A stretch of DNA of 7,306 bases from Giesbergeria sp. (GTDB lineage Bacteria; Pseudomonadota; Gammaproteobacteria; Burkholderiales; Burkholderiaceae_C), in contig JAUYGP010000340.1 of NCBI GenBank assembly GCA_030690515.1, forward strand, positions 1-7,306, given 5' to 3'. Below, piece after piece: positions 1 to 6,360 of the stretch (positions are counted from its first letter, which is position 1; every line of letters begins with the position of its first letter). Below the pieces are notes generated by a model. That model was not told the origin of the DNA, did no database searches, and worked only from the letters and a program-made list of their open reading frames with translations. Both the position numbers and the translations under genes were made by a program.

Positions 1-51
1 GCAAAGGGCATGGCGGCAGTAGAAGGGGGAAAGATCCGTGCAATGGAATCT

Positions 52-87
52 ACTGTAGGGAAATTACCATTACAGTTCCGGTACAGA
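52..87. promoter_or_regulatory. Candidate MocR operator array (CTGTA/TACAG half-sites)
   Basis: ACTGTA at 52-57 and TACAGT at 71-76 form an exact inverted repeat. A second TACAG at 82-86 is a direct repeat of 71-75 with an 11-base period, about one helical turn, and the two flank a CCGG-containing centre. A weaker ACTGTG lies at 107-112. MocR-type regulators are known to bind direct or inverted repeats next to their own gene and a divergent target. The position immediately upstream of the MocR-type gene fits that pattern. Binding is inferred, not shown. Confidence 0.45.
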
Positions 88-98
88 TTTTTTGACAA
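69..98 (-). promoter_or_regulatory. Candidate sigma-70 promoter for a leftward (divergent) gene
   Basis: On the minus strand a -35-like TTGTCA (98-93) and a -10-like TGTAAT (74-69) are separated by 18 bases. The expected start point is near base 62, reading out of the window to the left. A minus-strand ATG lies at 11-9, but it has no clear ribosome binding site and only three codons are visible, so no coding region is called there. Two TACAG repeats sit in the -10 and spacer region, where a bound regulator would affect the promoter. A divergent target gene is usual for MocR regulators. Confidence 0.35.
92..97 (+). promoter_or_regulatory. Possible -35 element of the MocR-type gene
   Basis: A perfect TTGACA lies 53 bases before the chosen start codon. 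No recognisable -10 box follows at 16-18 bases; the bases at 114-120 are GC-rich. The hexamer overlaps the -35 of the opposite-facing promoter candidate. It may be a weak, regulator-dependent promoter or chance. Confidence 0.2.
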
Positions 99-150
99 TA
101 AAGCAAACTGTGCTGGTGCTCGCATTGGCACAGCCACACCGTATCCTTCC

Positions 151-1614
151 ATGCTGACCCGCACTGCCCACCGTAGCCTGACAGAACAACTGGCCGACCG
201 TTTTGCCGAGCGCATCCGTTCGCGCCTGCTACCCGCCGGGGCGCGCCTGCCCTCGGTGCGCGACTGTGCCCGCCAGCAGGGCGTGAGCCCCTACACCGTG
301 GTGGCAGCCTACGACCAATTGCTGGCGCAAGGCCTGGTGGAGGCGCGGCGCCAGCGGGGTTTTTATGTGCGTGATTTTGCACAAAATATGCCTCTGTCGC
401 CCGTTGGTAAAGCGCAAGCAGCTATTGAAAATGTAGCAAATAGAGGGCAGTTGTTGCGCGAGGCAACGGGGGGCTTGCCCTCGGGCGCGCACATCAACGC
501 CACGGCGCTGATCCGGGGCATGTTCCACCAGGGGGCCAGCCTGCCGCAGCCGGGTTCGGGGGTGTTTCCCGGTGTCTGGCTGGAAGAGGCCCGTTTTATG
601 TTGGCGGCGGTGCGCAAGGTGACGGCGGGCAGTGCGCTGCAGGAGGGCACCTTCAGCTATGGCGAGCCCCTGGGGGACGCCGGTCTGCGCCAGGCGCTGG
701 CGCGCCGCCTGAGTGACCTGAATGTACCGGCACGCCCGGCCCAAATCATGACCACCGTGGGCGCCACGCATGCGCTGGACATCGTGAGCCGCACGCTGCT
801 CAAGGCGGGCGACCCGGTGATGGTCGAGGAGCCGGGCTGGTCGGTAGAGTTTGCCCGGCTTGCCGCTCTGGGCATGCGGGTGCTGCCGGTGCCGCGCCGG
901 GCCGAAGGGCCCGACCTGGAAGTGATGGCGCGCTACTGCGAGGTGCATGCGCCCCGGATGTTTGTGAGCGTGAGCGTGCTGCACAACCCCACGGGCTACA
1001 GCCTGGCGCCCGGCTGCGCGCACCAGTTGCTGCAACTGGCGCAGCAGCACAACTTTCACATCGTTGAGGACGACACCTATAGCCACATTGCGCCCGACCA
1101 CGCCACCCGCCTCAGTGCGCTGGACGGCCTGCGCCGCACCATCTATGTGAGCGGTTTTGCCAAGGTCCTGGCGCCCAGCTGGCGTGTGGGTTACCTGGCG
1201 GCGCCGGCTGATCTGACCGAGCGCCTGCTCGATACCAAGCTGCTGTCGACCCTGACCACGCCGTCCATCCTGGAAAAAGCGCTGGCGCTGTGCATCGAGC
1301 AGGGGCAATTGCGCCGCCACGCCGAACGCATGCGCCTGCGGCTGGCCCAGGCCCGCGCGCGCAGCGTGCAACTGGCGCTGGACGCGGGCTGCCGCTTCGT
1401 GACTGAGCCTGCAGGCCTGTTTGGCTGGGTGGATACCGGGGTGGACACCGATGCGTTGGCGCAGCGCATGTTGGATGAGGGCTACCTGCTCGCGCCCGGC
1501 TCGCTGTTCCATGCCAGCCGCCAGCCGGGCACGCTGATGCGCATTAACTTCACCACGACGCAGGAGGCGGCTTTCTGGCGGGTGTTTGAGCGCGTGTGCG
1601 CGCAGTTGAAGTGA
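151..1614 (+). CDS. MocR-family transcriptional regulator (GntR winged helix fused to aminotransferase-like domain)
   Basis: A 487-residue cytoplasmic DNA-binding regulator of the GntR/MocR family. Residues about 1-75 form the winged helix-turn-helix, with LPSVRDCARQQGVSPYTVV as the recognition region and GFYVRD closing the wing. A linker of about 80 residues follows, then a fold-type I aminotransferase-like domain. Its PLP-site hallmarks are present: NPTG at N279-G282, DDTY at D307-Y310, and GFAKVLAPSWRVGY, in which K338 is the expected Schiff-base lysine. Cofactor binding is therefore likely; catalysis is not implied. The frame is open back to base 10, but I chose ATG 151 because family homology begins there and the upstream bases hold promoter-like and operator-like sites. 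No good Shine-Dalgarno sequence precedes it. Family members such as PdxR, GabR and TauR control vitamin B6, GABA or taurine genes; the target here is unknown and is probably the divergent gene off the left edge. Codons about 76-99 are AT-rich and repeat-like (separate entry). The gene converges on the flagellar block. Confidence 0.9.
   Translation: MLTRTAHRSLTEQLADRFAERIRSRLLPAGARLPSVRDCARQQGVSPYTVVAAYDQLLAQGLVEARRQRGFYVRDFAQNMPLSPVGKAQAAIENVANRGQLLREATGGLPSGAHINATALIRGMFHQGASLPQPGSGVFPGVWLEEARFMLAAVRKVTAGSALQEGTFSYGEPLGDAGLRQALARRLSDLNVPARPAQIMTTVGATHALDIVSRTLLKAGDPVMVEEPGWSVEFARLAALGMRVLPVPRRAEGPDLEVMARYCEVHAPRMFVSVSVLHNPTGYSLAPGCAHQLLQLAQQHNFHIVEDDTYSHIAPDHATRLSALDGLRRTIYVSGFAKVLAPSWRVGYLAAPADLTERLLDTKLLSTLTTPSILEKALALCIEQGQLRRHAERMRLRLAQARARSVQLALDAGCRFVTEPAGLFGWVDTGVDTDALAQRMLDEGYLLAPGSLFHASRQPGTLMRINFTTTQEAAFWRVFERVCAQLK
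375..446 (+). repeat. AT-rich dispersed-repeat-like segment inside the MocR linker
   Basis: Bases 361-450 are about 43% GC by hand count, clearly below the flanking coding sequence. They contain the string TAAAGCGCAAGCAGCTATTG (408-427) followed by TGTAGCAAAT. From memory, strings of the type AAGCGCAAGCAGCTAT followed by an AT-rich stretch and TAGC recur as a short interspersed element in Comamonadaceae genomes. Here the segment is read through in frame, without a stop, in the flexible linker between the DNA-binding and aminotransferase-like domains. The boundaries are approximate and identity as a repeat rests on recollection. Confidence 0.45.
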
Positions 1615-1633
1615 TTCATCCCCGCCTCTCGTT

Positions 1634-1648
1634 CATCGCGGCGCGATG
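1634..1648. other. Small hairpin in the convergent spacer
   Basis: CATCGC (1634-1639) and GCGATG (1643-1648) form a perfect 6-base-pair stem with a 3-base loop, in the 92-base spacer between the convergent stop codons (1615-1706). No T-run follows it on either strand, so it is not a convincing intrinsic terminator. Apart from this and the sigma-54-like site, I see no other feature in the spacer. Confidence 0.3.
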
Positions 1649-1649
1649 C

Positions 1650-1664
1650 GCAAGGGAGATGCCA
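1650..1664 (-). promoter_or_regulatory. Sigma-54-like -24/-12 site, antisense to the MocR-type gene
   Basis: Read on the minus strand, TGGCA (1664-1660), six bases, then TTGC (1653-1650) matches the core of the sigma-54 consensus TGGCAC-N5-TTGC with correct spacing. A transcript would start near 1638 and run antisense into the 3' end of the MocR-type gene. No gene lies behind it in that direction within the window. It may be chance. Confidence 0.2.
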
Positions 1665-1706
1665 GTTTCAGAGACTTCTAGCGAACGGCCGGTCGCCTGC
1701 CCAGGT

Positions 1707-2945
1707 TCAGTGGCCGGGGCGGATGACTTCCAGGTTGGAGAGCACGCGTAGCAGGGCGCGGTTGACTTCTTCGAGGTCCATTTCGTGGGTTTCGCACAGC
1801 TGGCGAATCGCGCTGGCATCCTCGGTTTCGAGGGCGCAGGCCATCTCCAGGCTGGCCGCGTAGGGCCCGGTATGCATCACGATGGCGTCAAAAATGCGCT
1901 CGGACAGCGGAATGCGGTGCAGGATGGTGCCCAGGGGCTCGCGCATCAGGTCGTCTAGCTGCGAGAAAAGGCCGCACAGGTAGACCTCGCGGCGCAGGTC
2001 GTTTTGTACGCCCGATTCGAGCAGGTGCTCGGTCAGTTGTGCGCGTAGCACGCTGGCCAGGCGCACCGGGTGCAGGCTGGCTTCGGTGCTGGCGTGTGGT
2101 AGCTGGTCAGAGAGCCAGCGCTTGATCGAGCCATAGCCCATCATCACCAGGCCGCGGCGCAGCGAATCGATGCCGGTGCGCAGCCCCAGCGAGGCCGAGT
2201 TGGTATACACCATGAAGCGGTAGGCCAGCAGCGGGTCTTCGCTCAGGATGTCTTCGAAGATTTCCAGCGACTGCTCGGCTTCGATGGCCTTGAGCAGTTT
2301 GAGGATGATCGCGTGCGCCGGTTGCATCTGCTGGTGGCGCAGGCTGTAGAGCACGTCTTCCACGGGCCAGCCCGCCAGTGCCAGCGCCTTGTGCTGGTCC
2401 AGGCAATGTTCCATCAGTGCACGGCTGGCGACGTTTTCGTACATCTGGCCGTCAATCACCGGGCTGGTGCCCTGCGGCGCCACCGCAGGCGCGCCCTGGC
2501 GGGCCGGGGGCGCCGCCTGCAGCGCGGCCACGGCATCTTCGGGGCGCAGGCTGAGCAGGCTGTTGTCAAAGCAGCGGGCAATGTCGGGTTCGGGCAGGTT
2601 GCCCAACTCGCCCCGCCACACCAGGCGCAGGCCACGCTGGTGCGCTGCCTGCACGCTGGCGTAGACGGCCGATTCCGCCAGCCAGGGGCCGGGTACGCAG
2701 ATCCAGGGTGCGTTGCGCGGAGCGTGTGCCAGCATGTCGCCCAGCAACTGGCGGGTCTGGGGGGTCAGCAGCAGTGGGGGAGAGCTGGCGGTCCAGATTT
2801 CCTGCAAGGTGTGCAGCAGGTGGGCCACATCGACCTGGGCTGCGCCGTCGCTGCGCACGAACAACTGGATACCGGCCAGGGAGCGCTCCCGTCCCCAGAG
2901 CGGGCGATAGCCAAGAACCAGACTGCCCAGGACGGATTGAACCAT
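1707..2945 (-). CDS. HDOD-domain protein with degenerate EAL-like N-terminus (YuxH-like)
   Basis: A 412-residue protein, predicted soluble, with no signal peptide or membrane segment seen. Residues about 205-370 look like an HDOD domain: a helical stretch leads into SEDPLLAYRFMVYTNSASLG and then IDSLRRGLVMMGYGSIKRWL, the pattern typical of this non-catalytic relative of HD phosphohydrolases. Residues 1-140 (GYRPLWGRERSLAGIQLFV near the start) resemble the degenerate EAL half of YuxH-type proteins. I see no E-A-L motif or metal-binding acidic set, so c-di-GMP hydrolysis is unlikely. A Pro/Ala-rich linker lies at about 143-162. HDOD proteins are generally regulatory, and some are linked to motility. 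ATG 2945 starts two bases after the flgL stop. A TTG at 2951 would overlap that stop by four bases. Neither start has a clear ribosome binding site, so translation is probably coupled to flgL. A flagellar or signalling role is inferred from position. Confidence 0.8.
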   Translation of the reverse strand: MVQSVLGSLVLGYRPLWGRERSLAGIQLFVRSDGAAQVDVAHLLHTLQEIWTASSPPLLLTPQTRQLLGDMLAHAPRNAPWICVPGPWLAESAVYASVQAAHQRGLRLVWRGELGNLPEPDIARCFDNSLLSLRPEDAVAALQAAPPARQGAPAVAPQGTSPVIDGQMYENVASRALMEHCLDQHKALALAGWPVEDVLYSLRHQQMQPAHAIILKLLKAIEAEQSLEIFEDILSEDPLLAYRFMVYTNSASLGLRTGIDSLRRGLVMMGYGSIKRWLSDQLPHASTEASLHPVRLASVLRAQLTEHLLESGVQNDLRREVYLCGLFSQLDDLMREPLGTILHRIPLSERIFDAIVMHTGPYAASLEMACALETEDASAIRQLCETHEMDLEEVNRALLRVLSNLEVIRPGH

Positions 2946-2947
2946 GG

Positions 2948-4201
2948 TCAAGAAATGAAATTGAACAGTGAGAGCTTCTGAACCATGGAGTAGGACTTGA
3001 GCGCGGCTTCGTAGCCCACCTGCTGGTTCTGGAAGTCCGAGATGCCCTTGATCATATCCAGGTCCTCGGCCCGTGAACGGTCGGCTTCGAGCTGAATATT
3101 GCGCGCCTCCTGGTTGCCGGTGATGCGGTCGGCACGGTTGAGCAATTCACCCGCATTGCCGCGCACGGTCTGCAGGCGCTCCAACCCGCGGTCGATGTTC
3201 GCCAGGGCCTGGCCCACGGCTTGGGCCGCGCCCTGGCTGTCGGCTGCGTTGCTGACTTCGCGGATGGCGGTGTCCACCACGCTGAAGATGCTGGCGCTGG
3301 GTTTGAGCGTGGCGGTGTCGCCGTTGGCCGGCGTGCCCTTGAAGTCGACGCTCAGGCCCGGTATCCCCGTGACGGTGATGGTGACCGGTTTGTCGGAGGG
3401 AAAATCGGGCACCGTCACTGGCGGCTGGGGGATGCCCGTGGTGGTGTTGGTGATGGTGTAGGTGGCCGTGGTGGTGCCCGTGGTGGCACCGGGGCCGACC
3501 GCGCTGAAGGAGATGGTGTAGTTGTCGCCCGTGACCAGGGACGGGTCGGTGGTGATCACCGCGTCGGTGCCGAACTGGCGGGTGTTCGGAATGGTGCTCA
3601 TGGCTGCGTGGTACACGCCGTCACGCTGCGGGCGGAACATGAAGGCGGCGTCGCCGTCGAGCGTCAGGGGGATCGAAACGTCGTTGCTGGCCGTCTGCCC
3701 TGGCAGGCCCTCAAAGGTGTAGTCGGGCGCTGGCGTTTGTGGGCCCAAAAAAGGCGCCAGCGCGCTGCCCAGCCCGTTGAACAGGGGCAGGCCGTTGGTG
3801 TCTTTGCGGTTGGCCACGCTCAGCAATTGCTCGCGCAGGCTCAGAATCTGGTTGGCAATGGTGCGGCGGTCGGCCGGCGTGTTGGCGCCGTTGCCGGCGT
3901 TGACCACGAGTTGGCGGATGTCCTGCACCAGGGTAATCGCGTCGCCCAGCGAGCTTTCGGCCTGCACCATGGCGTTGCGTTGCACTTCCAGGGCGCGTTG
4001 CTCGGTCTGGATGCGGGTGATGCGGGTGAGCGAGCGTTCGGCCTGCGCGGCGGCCACCGGGTCATCGCTGGCACGCACCACGCGCTTGCCCGCGGTGAGG
4101 TTTTCCTGCAGCCCGACCAGGCTCGACTGGCGCTCGCCCAGGTTGCGCAGGGCGTTGTCGTACATGTTGGCAGTGCCAATGCGGGTCAGTGCGTTGCTCA
4201 T
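2948..4201 (-). CDS. flgL: Flagellar hook-filament junction protein FlgL (HAP3)
   Basis: FlgL forms the outer of the two rings that join hook to filament; it is exported through the flagellar type III system, so no cleaved signal is expected. The 417 residues begin with the flagellin-like D0/D1 helices, including the FlgL signature RVVRASDDPVAAAQAER at residues 40-56, then a coiled-coil region with Leu/Val heptads to about residue 135. The C-terminal helix from about 305 ends in KLSLFNFIS, typical of the family. It is longer than the 317-residue Salmonella protein because of a Gly/Thr-rich, beta-predicted central domain (about 150-300). That domain includes a module at 216-300 that resembles parts of FlgK. 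Start ATG 4201 follows CGGAG (4212-4208) at six bases. It lies 14 bases after the flgK stop, consistent with co-transcription. Confidence 0.95.
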   Translation of the reverse strand: MSNALTRIGTANMYDNALRNLGERQSSLVGLQENLTAGKRVVRASDDPVAAAQAERSLTRITRIQTEQRALEVQRNAMVQAESSLGDAITLVQDIRQLVVNAGNGANTPADRRTIANQILSLREQLLSVANRKDTNGLPLFNGLGSALAPFLGPQTPAPDYTFEGLPGQTASNDVSIPLTLDGDAAFMFRPQRDGVYHAAMSTIPNTRQFGTDAVITTDPSLVTGDNYTISFSAVGPGATTGTTTATYTITNTTTGIPQPPVTVPDFPSDKPVTITVTGIPGLSVDFKGTPANGDTATLKPSASIFSVVDTAIREVSNAADSQGAAQAVGQALANIDRGLERLQTVRGNAGELLNRADRITGNQEARNIQLEADRSRAEDLDMIKGISDFQNQQVGYEAALKSYSMVQKLSLFNFIS

Positions 4202-4215
4202 GTTGAACTCCGGTC

Positions 4216-6168
4216 TTAGCGGCCCATTGTCTGGATCAGGCTGTCAAAGATACTCTGGGCGATCTGGATCATTTTGGCCGAGGCTTGGTAGGCCTGCTGG
4301 TACTGGATCAGGCGCGCCGCTTCTTCATCCAGATTCACCCCGGAGACCGCTGTGCGGTCCTGCTCCAGTTGCGCCGCGATGCCTTCGGACACCTTGGCGG
4401 CGAACTGGGCGCTCTGGGTGCGGGTGCCGATCTGCGCCATGGCGCTGGCGTAACCGTCGGCCATGGTGGATTCGTCGAACATTTTGACATCGCGCAGGTC
4501 CAGCATGGCGCCTGCGTTGCCTGCATTGCGCTTGTACTGGTCGCCATAGGCGGGGGCCAGGGCGTTGTCGATGGTGACGGTATCACCGACGTCCGGCGTG
4601 CCGTTGAGGGTGATGGACCAGCCTGTGGGGGGCGTGGCGCTGTCGTAGGTGATGGGCTGGCCCGAGATGTAGCCGTAGCTGGTGGCCCCGGTGTCCGATC
4701 GCGTGTAGGTGTTGGGTCCGGTGAAGGTGAGCGTGATGGGTGCTGTGGCGCCCGGCGGGTTGGAGCGCGCCGTCAGCTCAGCCATCTGCAGCTTGCCGCT
4801 GTTGTTGGGGCCCATCATCACGTTGACCGGGTTGGCTGCGGCCAGGTCGCGTGGCGAATACACCATGGCCTTGAGGTCGGTGGCTGCACTTTGCAGTGGG
4901 TTGACCAGGAACTGGTCGTTGGCCGCCGGGGCGCCTGTGATGGTGAGCGACAGCCCCTGGGTGGCGAAGAAATCGCCCACCGTGGCAAAACCCGGCGGAG
5001 GCAGGGCGGGGCCAAACTGGAAAGTCTTGCCATCAGACTCGCGCTGCACCGAGCCCACACCAGGCGCGCTGTAGCTGATGCGGTAGTTGGAGGCCGCCAG
5101 CAGTGTGGGGTCGGAGACCGCCAGGCCGATGGTGGCCCCCGAAGTGTTGGACAGGCCTGGCCGGGCATCGGGCAGCGTCACGGGGGTGAACAGGTTGCCC
5201 CCGACCTGGCCGTCGAGTGTGACGCCCAGCTTGTGCTGCGCATTCATGGTTTCGCTGATGGCCACGGCCATGCGGCCTAGCAGGTTGCGGCCTTCGGCCA
5301 GGTCGCCGTTGTGAAAGCGCAGCAGACCCGCCACCTCGCCGCCGCCCAGCATGTCTTCGTTGAGCTCGATGGGTGCGCTGCCAGGGTTGTTGAAATACAG
5401 CTTGAGCTTGCCGCTGCCAGCGAACTCCGAGGAATCTCCGATCGACAAGGGCGTCGCCACATTGCCCAACACCAATGGCTGGCTGCCGGCCACGAAAATG
5501 CCCACGGTGCCGTCGCTGGCGGGGATCTGCGAGGTCTGCACGTAGTTGTTCAGGTTGCGGATCAGTGTGTCGCGCTGGTCCAGCAGATCGTTGGGGCTTT
5601 GGCCGTTGCCTTGGGCACGGGCGATCTGTTCGTTGACGGCGGCAATGCCCTTGGCCAGTTTGTTGATTTCCTGCACCGCGCCGGTCAGTTCGTAGCGCAC
5701 CGTGCTCTGGATTTCATCGAGCCGGGCGGACGCCGCGCGCATGCGTCCGGCGGTTTCGTCGATGCGCGTGAGCACCAGGCTACGTGCTGCCAGGTCGGTA
5801 GGAGCGGTCACAACGTCCGAAAAGGCGTTGACCATGTCGTTGATGGCCGCGCCCAGGCCCGTGGCGCCGCCACTGAAAACGTCCTGCAGTTCGTTGAGGC
5901 GGATGGCTCGCGCCGTGTCGGCCGAAGACACCGCGCCGGCCGATGCCGCTTGCCGCGTCAGCAGTTCGCTGTGGTTGCGCAATATGGTGGCGACATTCAC
6001 GCCCTTGCCGATGTAGCCACCGCCGGTGAACTGGCCCTGCACGGTCTCCAGCACCACGTTCTGGCGCGAATATCCAGGTGTGCTGACATTGGCAATGTTG
6101 TGCCCTGCCGTCTGCAAGGCCACCTGGTTGGCCAGCAGGGCCCGGGCACCGACGTTGAGCAGGCTCAT
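4216..6168 (-). CDS. flgK: Flagellar hook-filament junction protein FlgK (HAP1)
   Basis: FlgK forms the inner junction ring directly on the hook and is needed before FlgL and the filament can assemble. The 650 residues start with the rod/hook-family helix, which carries the hallmark HNIANVSTPGYSRQNVVLE at about 23-41. A D1 helical region runs to about residue 215. The C-terminus has the conserved helix IQYQQAYQASAKMIQIAQSI ending at MGR. The middle (about 345-545) holds two beta-rich, Gly/Pro-containing stretches, at 353-425 and 475-535. They resemble each other and a FlgL segment, and they help explain why it is longer than the 553-residue Salmonella FlgK. ATG 6168 is chosen over an in-frame upstream ATG at 6207 because AAGGAG lies five bases before it and the conserved MSLLNVGARAL begins there. 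It lies between flgJ and flgL in the usual order. Confidence 0.96.
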   Translation of the reverse strand: MSLLNVGARALLANQVALQTAGHNIANVSTPGYSRQNVVLETVQGQFTGGGYIGKGVNVATILRNHSELLTRQAASAGAVSSADTARAIRLNELQDVFSGGATGLGAAINDMVNAFSDVVTAPTDLAARSLVLTRIDETAGRMRAASARLDEIQSTVRYELTGAVQEINKLAKGIAAVNEQIARAQGNGQSPNDLLDQRDTLIRNLNNYVQTSQIPASDGTVGIFVAGSQPLVLGNVATPLSIGDSSEFAGSGKLKLYFNNPGSAPIELNEDMLGGGEVAGLLRFHNGDLAEGRNLLGRMAVAISETMNAQHKLGVTLDGQVGGNLFTPVTLPDARPGLSNTSGATIGLAVSDPTLLAASNYRISYSAPGVGSVQRESDGKTFQFGPALPPPGFATVGDFFATQGLSLTITGAPAANDQFLVNPLQSAATDLKAMVYSPRDLAAANPVNVMMGPNNSGKLQMAELTARSNPPGATAPITLTFTGPNTYTRSDTGATSYGYISGQPITYDSATPPTGWSITLNGTPDVGDTVTIDNALAPAYGDQYKRNAGNAGAMLDLRDVKMFDESTMADGYASAMAQIGTRTQSAQFAAKVSEGIAAQLEQDRTAVSGVNLDEEAARLIQYQQAYQASAKMIQIAQSIFDSLIQTMGR

Positions 6169-6173
6169 GGCGA

Positions 6174-6179
6174 CTCCTT
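6174..6179 (-). promoter_or_regulatory. Ribosome binding site of flgK
   Basis: A perfect AAGGAG on the minus strand with five bases before ATG 6168. It fixes the flgK start and excludes the extended frame from 6207. Confidence 0.85.
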
Positions 6180-6247
6180 GGGGCGTTCTGTATTTTGCGG
6201 CCTGCACATCACGGGCAACGCTGGGAATGGGCGTGCCTTAGGCCAGG

Positions 6248-6339
6248 GCTCCCGCGCAAGGGCCGCCCCGCCGCGCCGGGAGCGTCCCTCCTCCCGAATC
6301 GCACAGCGATTCGGGAGAGGGGGGAAGGCGCAAAGCGCC
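6248..6339. repeat. Three-hairpin palindromic element between flgJ and flgK
   Basis: The 192-base flgJ-flgK spacer (6169-6360) holds three adjacent inverted repeats. The first has GCTCCCG (6248-6254) pairing with CGGGAGC (6277-6283), extendable past one bulge. The second is a perfect 12-base-pair stem, 6291-6302 with 6306-6317, with loop ACA; skipping C6290 adds about four more pairs outward. The third has GGCGC (6327-6331) pairing with GCGCC (6335-6339), with loop AAA. No T-run follows on the minus strand, so a standard terminator is unlikely. The bases resemble a GC-rich intergenic repeat that I recall from comamonad genomes (CGCTTTGCGCC, then a C-run, a hairpin, and GGCGCGGCGGGGCGGCCCTT on the minus strand). 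It may act as a REP-like or mRNA-processing element. The flanks 6180-6247 and 6340-6360 show nothing else. Confidence 0.7.
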
Positions 6340-6360
6340 ACAGGGGGGTGTTCCATATCC

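Noticed and set aside
126..140. TGGCAC at 126-131 as a sigma-54 -24 element for the MocR-type gene
   Set aside because: No TTGC-like -12 follows at the required distance; the bases there are CACC.
10..150. N-terminal extension of the MocR-type protein from ATG 10 or ATG 43
   Set aside because: The 47 extra residues have no family homology that I can see and would place promoter-like and operator-like sites inside the gene. The winged helix begins right after ATG 151.
229..1512. Long minus-strand open frame opposite the MocR-type gene
   Set aside because: Its translation is rich in Arg/Gln/His with no recognisable domain. It is the complement of a well-supported gene in high-GC DNA, where such frames are common.
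1615..1706. Intrinsic bidirectional terminator between the convergent genes
   Set aside because: Only a 6-base-pair stem is visible, with no T-run on either strand. Termination here is by another mechanism or not visible.
2313..4487. Plus-strand open frames opposite the HDOD gene and flgL (2313-2981, 3221-4219, 3777-4487)
   Set aside because: All are complements of confident minus-strand genes, with biased composition and no motifs.
6169..6207. Upstream in-frame ATG for flgK at 6207
   Set aside because: The ideal AAGGAG at 6179-6174 and the conserved MSLLNVG start favour ATG 6168.
6223..6239. Sigma-54-like site before flgK (GGCACG followed by TTCCC on the minus strand)
   Set aside because: The -24 half is good, but the essential GC of the -12 element is CC here, and it lies within a probable operon.
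6291..6317. Rho-independent terminator after flgJ
   Set aside because: The 12-base-pair stem is strong, but the bases after it on the minus strand (GAGGGACGC) are not a U-tract. A repeat or processing element fits better.
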